Assembly (NCBI RefSeq): GCF_905220415.1 | Contig: NC_059549.1 | Location: 4,216,001 to 4,280,000 of the forward strand | DNA: 64,000 bases | Direction of reading: 5' to 3' | Source of the DNA: Colias croceus | Taxonomy: Eukaryota > Arthropoda > Insecta > Lepidoptera > Pieridae | Translations under genes and position numbers: made by a program | Notes under the pieces: generated by a model | Databases searched by the model: none | Told to the model about the DNA's origin: nothing | The model's input: the letters and a program-made list of their open reading frames with translations, nothing else | Part shown: positions 32,701 through 44,700 of the stretch, in pieces | How positions within the stretch are numbered: position 1 is the stretch's first letter | Layout of the letters: each line of letters opens with the position of its first letter

Positions 32701-35700
32701 TTTTCTTACTGTCGCGAAATTGTTTTCTTTATTAGAAATTTCACCTTCGAAAGTGCATGCGTTAGTGGGTAGTGAAAACAAATATTTCTTTTTATATTTA
32801 GTTCAAAGTGAACGACCGCTCTTGTTGTTGCAAGAATAACTCGTGTCACATTCACTCACTCCCTTTATTTTTCAATATCCTTGAAGACATACTGATTGCA
32901 GTATCGGATATTTCTAGAAAATCTTCTAAAGATATTTGGCTGACATACAAAATATGGTATACGTTTTCTGATACATATTACATAATTAAATAGCTGTGCA
33001 TATAAATCAGCACGCTTAAAATGCCATTATAGCATGCAAAGGAGAGCTTAATGTATAATAGAAAAAAAACTTATAGAACTTTCATGGTAAATCCTGAATA
33101 CCGTAAATAGTTCATTGTTATTTTTTATTGATTTTTATCAGTGTTTTGAATGGACTTACAAATAAAAATACACTGACATTGAAACGTAATTGGGAAAATA
33201 AATGACGTTCCAATTATTAAAGGAACGCTCTACTCGCTCGTGACTCTACTCTTGTGCTGATTAAAAGTATCGCGGTTGCGTTTATGTTTTCACAGCATTG
33301 TTTGTGTATTAAAAAGCTTTGCAATTCTACGTTTAGTAAAAGTAGAAAGTTTAATTAAACTGACCTTTTCATATTATATTATGTACGACTTGTAAGAGCA
33401 TACTTGATACTTCATGCTTCGAATTTCAATAAGATACATTATATCCGTCGTTATATTGGCAGTAACTGTCGTTAACAAATAATGAGAAACATATAGAATT
33501 GTATATTATTTGACGCGCATCGTTAAAATTATCGTAAAATAATATTTAAACAATTATTAAAGAATTGTGTAAGAGCTAAAAATACCAAAGTACCTAATTA
33601 TTTGTATGCACGATGTATTGTTCTAAGCAAGAAGTAATGTTTTGTTTAATATAAACTGAGTTATTAATAAACACCATGCATTTATTCTACAATAAATGAT
33701 GTCATGTGTCACATTATATAAAAATTAGTTATATTTCTCTTCCAGATATTACAGTTTACTGAATAATTTACAACTGTAAATATAAAATAATGTGCATTTT
33801 AAAGAATACCAACCGAGAAAATATTTCCGATATTTACAATAATTAATGTTTTTTAATAGGTCTGATGTATGTTTGAATTCTCCCATGGAGAAAAAAATCG
33901 ATAGACTATATTCTGGAAACCTCAAGGAGGTTCTGTTTGTGGCCCCGGTGGAGATAAAAAAGAATATAATATCTCGATCTGGCAGGATACAGAACGTTTA
34001 TTTAGCCTAAGCCCAAAAGAATAAAGATAGTTCAATAATTAACGATAATCAATTTATATGAAATTGAATACACCTTTCCCATATGGAGACATTGCAGGTC
34101 TTCACAATTTGTGAATTTTAGAAAAATAATGTAAATTATGAGCAAGTGTGAGTGATGCTCAAAGGACCATAAAATATTGTCAGCTATAAAAATGTATATC
34201 GTTAATATAATGGCAACATAAATAACAATAATGTTTTGTCATTATTATAATTATTTTTCTTTCCCTTCCCTTTCTTAATTCATACATCATTCCAAAAGAT
34301 TAATTCGAGACCAGAAATGAGAATAAGCGTGTGTATCAGGTCGTTAACATTATATATATTGCCGATTATTATTACAGGACTGGTTTTGGTAATACCAAAT
34401 TGAATAAAAATCGACAAAATTGCATGTGCATGAGTGAAGATAGAAGGAACCAAGCGCTTCATGATCAAGCGCATCGGGTTTAGAACATAAAAATTAAAAT
34501 AATGGATGCTGGAGCCTATAGAGATCAACCTTTTTCATTGTTTGGAAAATGTGTCATAATAAGATCGAGACAACTACTGGTTACACTTACTTTTTTTTTG
34601 TGTGGTGTCTCTCAATGTTAGCCAGAAGGGCTTCTACATTATAACGCGGACGCGTGGGTGAACTTTCAGTTCACCCTGGTAGTGACATGCACAAGGGCGT
34701 CCCCCCTTGACGGGGATCTCGAACCTCGGCTTGGGCTGTCACTTGAGTGGAGGAGGCCGGAAGGGCCCTAGTCGGACGGGAGTTACACTTACATACAGAC
34801 ACGCTATGTGCGTACAATACTCTGCACAAAGTTCAGCTCTATTAGCGTTAGTGCCTACACCCATATTTTTATACCTAGTGCACACTAAAAGTTTTGCGTT
34901 TCTGGCCACCCATAAAGGTTTGAATTTCGAATGTTATATTTTTTTAACATATGATATCTCATGAGTTGAGGAAACAAAAATTTGGCGGGAATCGCTTGTC
35001 AATTTTTTTTTATCTCGAGTTGAAGTTCGTTGTCCGTAGCAAAAACGGAACTAACACGAAACAATTTTAGGGCGATGATTTTTCGTGATTTTAAAAGTTC
35101 GCTTTCTCCGAAAGCTTGCACTGCTCGCTTTCAAAATACTTTTGGGAGGGAAGCTCCTCATTTGAGCTCTGTAAGGCATTGATATGCTGAATTTCATCGC
35201 GGCCGTGTTTCTCTCCATGATGAAATTCGTGAAGGTCGACCCTCAACTGCGATCACGGAGGAAAACATGGCTACCGTCAGACGATTAATTTAAAAAAATT
35301 GCCATATCACTTATGAGGAGATTCGAGGACATTTGGGGATTGGTATGAGCCAAATTCAGAAAATTTTACATGAACATTTCAAAGTTAGGAAGCTTGGTTG
35401 CCGGTGGATCGCTCCCAAACTCACTTCAGAACAAAAACGACATCGAGTAGATTGGTGTTAAGAAATGCTATTAAAGTACAATTATGGACATTCTAATGCC
35501 ATGTAAAATATCGTGACAGGATATGAAATATGAATACATAACCATGTATTTTAAATGAAATATGAATATAACCATATTCCAGAAAGAAAACACCAATATT
35601 CTTTGTGGGTGTTTGAAAGTGACAGCAAACCAACCAAATTGAAGCAGGCGAGAAGGGACAGCAAACAAATGATTGCATTATTTTTCTCTACGACGAATCC

Positions 35701-38700
35701 TGTCTGCACTATCCCACTTGAGTAACAAAACTTTGTTAATGACGAGTGTTACACCACTCTTTGTTTGCCCAATGTCTTAGAAAAAATAAGAGAAAAGCGA
35801 CCTAGAAGTCGCATCTTGTTGCACCATGACAGTGCTTCGGCGCACACCGCGAACAAAACAAAGTCATTTTTGGCTTCCGAAAACATGGAGCACGTGACTC
35901 ATGCCGCACGCAGTCCTAACCTAGCACCTTGCGATTTCTTCCTTTTCCCAAAAATCTATGATTCAATGAGTAGTTCGACATTTACGTGGCCAGAAGAGGC
36001 CGTGATGCTTTCAAACAGCACCCTGAAAACATACCCTCAGACCAATGCTCCTCATGTTTCCAGAAATGGTTTGAACGGATGAAAAAGTGATTTAAATGTA
36101 ACGGAGAATAGTTTAAAAAGTATTAAATATAATATCAGACAAATAAATTGTTTTATTTATTAGTTACGCAAAACTTTCAGTGTGGCCCACGTATTCCCGC
36201 CCGCCCAGTGTAAAAACGCCATAATTATCTATGTTTTTCCTACCGCATCATTCGAAAGCTTGCATAAAAAGTCACCAAAAATTTTGCAAAAATTTTTCTA
36301 TTCAAGCATAACATCACCGAATCAACTCTTCTCTTTGTTTGCATCATCAATCGTCTAGACAGGAAATGTTTTATGGGTCAATAATAAAAAAAATGTTAAT
36401 CCACTATCTGCCATCTATTAATAAAAGTAAATTCTCATATATTATAGGTATCAGTCACATCAAAATCCCAATTTTTAATTACCTGCTGCATTAGTTTACG
36501 ACCTGATAACTAATGTAGTGGTGATAATTGCTATGCTTCAAGCGTGCTCACGTGCGTTTAAGATCCAAGCTTCAAGAAACGTGATATTATCAAACAACAA
36601 ACTTACCGCAGCTACTATCGAATTATCATTTTCAAAAACCCAATCGTGACATTCTTCTAATACTTCAAGAAACGTGTTATTCGAACATGTATCGTTCGCT
36701 ATATGATATTTTCTCATGTCTACAACGGGTCTAAAGCATTTTGCGTTCACGTCTTTCGGCCACCACGTCGGTATTTCCACAGTTGGATTGACGTCTTCAC
36801 ATTCTGGAACGCGACACCTGCAAAATAAATTTACAACATTGTTAATATCTTATGCGCCAACAATGGTCTAAAAGTCAAGGCCAACTATAATTTAGACAAG
36901 AATTCGAATTTTATGATAATTGTTATACGAATAATTATGTAATAATATCTGTATTTGTTTGTATACCTATGTTATGTTTCCCTATTTATCTTTATTATTA
37001 TCTTCCTATATTTGATAGTATTTTACGTAGATGTTACTGATATGAGTACATGACTCGTAGTTTTACCACGTGACAAGTATGTTTATTTTCCTGAATGGTA
37101 AGTACAGGCTACAGTACATGTATATGATGATATAGAGTCCTTGCAAATGAAATGACAGGTATAAAGAGAAAGCGAAGGGATAAAGGGATAAAAGAATTGA
37201 CTATGGCATTAAACGACTTGGTCACAGGAATCTTCTCATCGTACAAAAAACAGTGACTTTTACGGCCAACTTTATTACGCCGATATTCAATTGGGGGTAG
37301 GTATTGCTTTTCCCCAGAACAAGCTTGGCTCAATTCGTGCAGAAGCACGCCCGACTCCCAATTTAGATACGGAATGTTCTTTGTTGATTGATTTGGAGTT
37401 CAATTTTGTCGCAGTTAAAATTTCGAAGATCAAGGATCAGGTTTTATAACCTGAATTATTGCTTGAATATTAATTTTACTATTACATAAACAAAATGTAA
37501 AGTTCACCGACATAGGAACAAAGTCAAGGCAACATGTTTTATTGGTATTTAAAAAATGCGACGTCCCGTTATACTTGTATGTAAATCGCTATAGATAAAT
37601 CACGAAACTTGATTAATTAGATTTAAATTAAGAAAAAATAAGTACATAATATATTATGTTTTGATAGATTCTTTTGCAAATTTAAACTTCCTTTTAAGAG
37701 CTATATCTGGTATAAAGCAAACAGACAGCCTGTGTTCCATATTTCAAAAAGTTTTTTCTATTAACTCTACCATGTTTATATATATATATATATAAAGTTA
37801 TCATATTTGTAAAATGTAATCTCAGTATGTACTTACGAACATTTAAAAAGTAAGGGTAATGATCATAAAATATGTATGTTACCCAGTAAAACAAGGCATT
37901 TTTCTAAAAGTATTTTTGGTATGGGTCCAATACTGTGTAATAGATTACCTAAAGCAATGACAGAAATAGGAAGTATAATTAAATTCAAATGTAAATTAAA
38001 AGACCTTTTATTACAAAAATCTTTATTATTGTATTAGGGACTATATTAATGATAAATCACTCGACATATTTTAATAACGATTGACTTATTAGTGTAGGTA
38101 TATTTATTTTATTAATGCATTTGACTTAAATTTAAAATAATTATAAATTATTATTTGTTTAACTGTAGCAGTAATAATTATGTATTTGTAATTTCATATG
38201 CCTAACAGGCAGGATATGGCGGGACTTATGTTTGTCTAAGATCTGAATTGTACCCATTTTCATGAATAGAAATATTTGAATTTGAATTTGATATCCGATA
38301 TCGGATCGGATAATGTGAAAACGCTCTAAGGCTCTTCATACTTCTTTTGACGACAACTTTCTCGTAAATAAATATTTTATTTGGTTAAATAACCTCTTTC
38401 ACAAAAATTGCGTAGTATATTAGGTACTTGTTTGTTTAATATGTTTATGTATTACCTATTGCATCTGAATTTGATCGTACCTAACGATGTTCAATTATTA
38501 TCCTTCACAAGTTATATAAAACATATTGACCCCAATTGATTGCTACATTGTTACTGATTAGAATATTTGTATCATTGGTCCTTATGAAACCCTGAAACCC
38601 TTTTAAGCATATTATAATAACAAGATCCAATGATCAATTATTTTTAAAAAATGTTAACTTATGAAGTTCCACTAATATTTTTTTCGTTCATTTATGCTTT

Positions 38701-41700
38701 CTTTAACTGAAATGGCTTACAGAAATATTATTACTTTTATGAAAATTTTCAGATTAGGTAAGTAGGTAGGTCATTATTTATTATATTTATAATAAACCGT
38801 TTTCCGTATAATACCGTTAACTATTTTGATACTATATTTAAAAAACATGACCTCGAATAAATTAATCAATAGGTACATACATAATATCCGAATAGTAATT
38901 ATTGTTAGAGTTAGTAGGTATACAAAATAATTGCTAGTCAACCTGTCAAACTTGTTAATAACATAAACAAATAAAATATATTACAGGATATTTTTCACAC
39001 ACGGCTCGGTATAATCCAGTCGGAGTCTATTTCATTCATTCTAAATCATACTTGTTTATCAAAAACTTTAAAGAAGTGGAGAATCAATTTTATTGTTATA
39101 AGGGTAAAAAATTTACATTTCGCAATCAAATCGCCAAAAAATGCTAACGTTATCGCCAAAAAATGCTAACGTTAGGTAATTGCACCCGAAACCCACTAAT
39201 TACTTTTTTATAACAAATTTTTTATTGTTTAATTAAAAATTTGCGGCTTCGCCTACAACTCTAAACTTAAAAATACCGGGACTTTTTGTGCATTCTTGAT
39301 TATTACCTCCACTTTAATTATGAATGTACCAACTACAAGTACCTATTTAGCAAAAAAAAATTTTTTTCAGGAAGTTATAGTAACTACTTATAATAAGCAG
39401 AACTGTAACGAAATATGAGACATACATTGCGCGACTAGATTCTTGAAAATTTTATACGAACCATAATTTTATACAAAACATACTACTTTTTTTTTGTACT
39501 TTTTATGCTTTTATGCTCCAGTAAAAATCTCCGTAAAATACATACATAAATTCTTAAGTGAAACCGGAAAACAAACGTGGAAAAGCTTTTGTCAATACTT
39601 GGTCGCATGTAATTTATAACAACACGCACTTCGGAAAGTTATTTTGAACACAGACAATTCTGTTGGCATTGTTATGTTATTGTATATTATTAAAATAGCT
39701 CCTCTGACGTTCTCCTGTTACATAATATACTAGCTTTCTGAACATGGCTTCGCCCGCTTTGTAGAAAACAAAAAATTATATACAATGCTTCCTCGAGAAA
39801 CAACCTATTTATGAAAAAGCCGCATCAAAATCCGTTGCGTAGTTTTAAAAATTTAAGCATACAGAGACACACACGGCGGAAAACGACATTAATATTGTGT
39901 AGTGAAGCTTACCTACATCGCCGTTTGTTTTAAATTTTATTTAACTAAAATTAATTTTCATAGAAAACTCAACTGACATTATTCAAGACATAAAATTATT
40001 ATTGAAATCAGCACAGCTTTTCAAGCATTATGTCCTGACATGGAGTCCATGGAGATACGTATTCTTTATATTTACTAGGTAACATAGTAGGCCTAGTAAC
40101 AAGTCAATTACGCCTTCGTAGCCAATACAACTTGCACCATTACTTTTAGAGACTCCACTGTTTGAAATAATCATTATTGTATCTAAAAATATCTAACCTT
40201 TACAGCTAAACGAAAGGCAAAATAAATAGACCTTCCATAATCATAAACTTTCATAATACCTTGCGTGCTTAGTAAGCGAATTTTAGTACAGGCAATACAG
40301 GATGTCCCAAAAAGTAGTGATGAACGGAAGCTGGGAGGTAGAGGACCTAGAGGGCTATCCGAATCACCCCCATGTATGTTATGCGATTTTTCGTATTTTC
40401 GGAGTTATGACGTTTTCCAGTATGTTCACAACTTCAAGGGCCCATAAAAAAATAAAATCACATAAAAAAAGTTTTCCATTTGGCTTTTAAAAACTTGCTC
40501 TATCTATCAGGTAGCTTCCCTAAAAATTTCATTTTATTATTCAGAAAGAATTTAGATTTCAATTTTTCGATTGAAGCTTTCTGAATAATAAAATGAAATT
40601 TTCAGGGTAGCTACCTGATAGATAGAGCAAGTTTTTAAAAGCAAAACGGAAAACTTTTTTTATGTGATTTTATTTTTTTACGGGCCCTTGAAGTTGTGAA
40701 CATACTGGATAATTTTATCTTTCTTGGCATTTAATTCTTTTTTTTATTCCATTCAAACGTCTAACGATAGTAAATGTTACCATACTGAATTGGCCTATCT
40801 TTCAGCTTAGCAAACAATAAAAAATCAAGCATTTAGCGCAATAATTGACGTCACCATGAGTGAAAATATCATCGTACTCGGCGATAGGTGAAAAATTGAA
40901 AAAAAACGTCATAACTCTGAAAATACGAAAAATCGCAAAACTTGCTCTATCTATCAGGTAGCTTCCCTAAAAATTTCATTTTATTATTCAGAAAGAATTT
41001 AGATTTCAATTTTTCGATTGAAGCTTTCTGAATAATAAAATGAAATTTTCAGGGTAGCTACCTGATAGATAGAGCAAGTTTTTAAAAGCAAAACGGAAAA
41101 CTTTTTTTATGTGATTTTATTTTTTTACGGGCCCTTGAAGTTGTGAACATACTGGATAATTTTATCTTTCTTGGCATGTAATTCTTTTTTTTATTCCATT
41201 CAAACGTCTAACGATAGTAAATGTTACCATACTGAATTGGCCTATCTTTCAGCTTAGCAAACAATAAAAAATCAAGCATTTAGCGCAATAATTGACGTCA
41301 CCATGAGTGAAAATATCATCGTACTCGGCGATAGGTGAAAAATTGAAAAAAAACGTCATAACTCTGAAAATACGAAAAATCGCATAACATACATGGGGGT
41401 GATTCGGATAGCCCTCTAGGTCCTTAACCTCCCAGCTTCCGTTCATCACTACTTTTTGGGACACCCTGTATAATGTCCGTACTCCGTATAGCAACCGGAC
41501 TGACATTATAGTGCTTATATATTATTTAGTTTATTTATCCAGTCGGAGTCTATTTCGTTCATTAACGCATAAGTGTAATACCGCAATGGAATAAATTGTC
41601 AATACAATTTGCTGGATATTGAGTTTACTTTCAATTTTTCTAAGAAATACGAAAACAAGGCTTGCTTGAGAAGTGGTCGTGTTAAAGATCCACGCAAGTT

Positions 41701-44700
41701 TACACAATTCTCAGCATTCAATATTGAATATCTGAGAAAATTATTGTATATTTTCCTGCTAAAACTGCTTTATTTTTACGATATTCTCTGAATGTTTCTA
41801 ATGTGAATGAAATGTAAATTAATTCAATGATATACCTAGGTAAATGTCCGTTATCTAATATACTCTACATAAGAATAACAAGAGGTTTTCAGTTATGAAT
41901 CAATCCGAAATTGTGATACATTTTATATTGTTGCATCATAAATAATTTTTTAATATTATTTTTACACCTTATCATAAACATATTGTTGATACCACTTTAA
42001 GCGCGTAAATTGCTCAGTTTATATTGCACACATTAGGTAGTATGCACTGCTCTTTCTGAAGTATGTTAACAACGCGTAATTACAAACGTGCTTATAGTTA
42101 AATGCCACATGATCTAGCTGCAGTAAGTTTTAAGGAAAATTCTAGTACCTACTTATGCTTTTAATTTTTCTGCATACTGGCTCACTCAGCAACCCAACCA
42201 GTTTTAATGACGTTACAAGTTACTACAAGCTGAATAATTTATAAAAAATAATGATGTAATTTATTGCCATTTGATTGTGTTGCATTCAGTCGTGATTTGT
42301 TATGCAGCAGGTTTAAATATTTTTATTTTGCTTTTAATCGACAAATGTGGTCGTATAACAGTTTTTGCATAAATTAGGAAATTGCCATGTTATTAACAAT
42401 TATTAACTAGGTAAATGTGGTAAATCCCATATTTGAAAATTTCAGATAGATACGTAAGTACATTACTTTATTTTCATTTTATTTCTTAATAAGTCGGTTA
42501 ATGACACGTTTGAATCAGGATTTATGCCAACAAAATAACTAGTAAGTATAAAAACATTGAGAAATATTATCGAAAAAAAACATTTTTTTTTTGCGTATGT
42601 TTCATTGTTCATCCACGTGCCTATACTATAACTAAATTAATGTAAATATCGCAAATCCATCAAGAAGGTCATTGGCTTCATCACACCAAAAATAAAAATA
42701 AAATGCAAATCGCAATTTATTTTTAACACTCAGTTTGTAGCGGATGATGAATGATTTTTTGCCATTTAATCAACTTATTCGATTTATATCACACTGATTT
42801 TTAATTTTAGTGTGAAAAAGAGGGCGACCTTAACAATTAAAAAGTTCTATAGGTATTTTTATACATTCAATGAAACACAATATATTATAACGCTTATGCT
42901 GCAGGCTATTATGCAATATACCAAACTCGTACATGTAGTAAATGTATCTACATGATCGTAAACAACATTAATATTATAGAGCCTCTCACATTTAATATTG
43001 CCCTTAAAGCTTCAATAAGCTTTTAGAGCTTTAGACAATTTAAACTTGAGCTGGTAAAGAAATGATATACATAATACATAACTGATTTTAATTTAATTCC
43101 AATTATAATCAAAAATACACAATGACTTCCTCTGATAACAATTAAAATAGGTTTCTATCTAGATAACCTTAGAAATTAGGGCCTTTACATAAACTAAATT
43201 GCTCTACATGTTGTTATTGTAATCATTAATTTCTAATACCATTAATAGTTACAAACTACTCGTGCATAATCGAATATAGGTAATAGGTATCTACGATTAA
43301 ACTTTTTCACATCATTACCATATTTGCATTTATAAGTATGTTTATAAGTTCTGAGTATTTTAACCTTTTTCCTGTTAAGTCTTGGCAATACATATCATAA
43401 AACCAATAGGTCGGTTGTTGCCAAGCTGCGCAACTTGAGCTGCGTATCTTGTGGAAAACCTACAAATCATTAGGTATTACGAAAGGAAAGAATACAAAAA
43501 TATAAATAAGAAAAAACTAAATACAAAAAAATTTGCACTACTTACCTCTTATCAATCAGCTCTTAAACATAAAATTACGACTTGGGTCCCTGTTTTGCAT
43601 AATTGATAGTACATGCTAACAGCTGTTGGTGTCATTATTAAATACGTATTTAATATGACTACTGAAAAGTTATATAATTAAATAATAAATACATTTTAAA
43701 TAAGCTCTATAATAATAGAGGCCTAACCTAGTGCTAGCGTTAGCTACTTTTAATTAGTATTCTGTGCTAGTGTTTAAATATCTGGTTTTAACCTAAGCTT
43801 TATTTAAATTACAGGTAATTCTATGAGAAAAACAAGAACCTATGCTACATAACTGTACCTAAGGTATATTCTAATATTTTTTTTCCTATTATTAATTCTA
43901 TCCATATTAGTGCTATTTCTATTTTAAACATGAATAGCATACATTCTCGAACGCTCTGGAAGATCCTCGTCTAATTGAAGCTTAAATGCGGAAGAGTTAA
44001 GAAACTATACGAGACAGAATAAAAATAAAAAGGAAATCTGTAGTATAGCATTCATTGGAACAGATAATCCGGTTCTTTTTGATTGGTCTTGATGCTAAAC
44101 GTTTTTACTTTTTGGTGCTCTAAAGTCTATTCGAACGTTACTTACAAATTCTAGGTCAAAATTTAAAGCAAATGTTACGACATAGCTCTGTTTGATCCTA
44201 TTTCATCGGAGCTGCACGAATTATAGCGAATACATTTTATTTTTATTTTATGATATTTGATAATGTCATAGTTAGGTATAACTATGAAAAGACGAATTTT
44301 GTTTATTTAGATGAGCTTAAAAAAAACAAATAAACGGAAAACGACCACGCTTAGTTTGAATGCTCTATGTATATATGATACATTTATGTGATGATCATGA
44401 AATTTAAAATGATGAATAAGCGAACAATTGGGTAAACAACTAGGTATGGGAATATAAAAACTACATAATCATTTTCACAGGAACGACATTTATCCGACTG
44501 CGCCAAACAAGCGTTATGTATGTCGAGTGTTTAAACAGTTATAGGTTGAGACTTGAAGGATTTTAGTCTGGGTTGTAGATTCGTCTCAATTGTAGTGTTT
44601 CTTCTATAATTACATATTAGGTACGCAATTTTCGTAGAAAATCGTACATCTCGCATATATAATATTCCTACTGTTTCTTCTGTCTATAATGCTTAGTACT

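Noticed and set aside
40302..41506. Matching ORFs (MSQKVVMNGSWEV) at both ends of the foldback element
   Set aside because: They read the same inverted terminal repeat in both directions; no protein family match, so not counted as genes.
39017..41562. 25-bp phrase shared at 39017 and 41536 as flanking duplication of the foldback element
   Set aside because: The two copies do not lie at the element edges (about 1.3 kb and 65 bp away), so they are not a target duplication.
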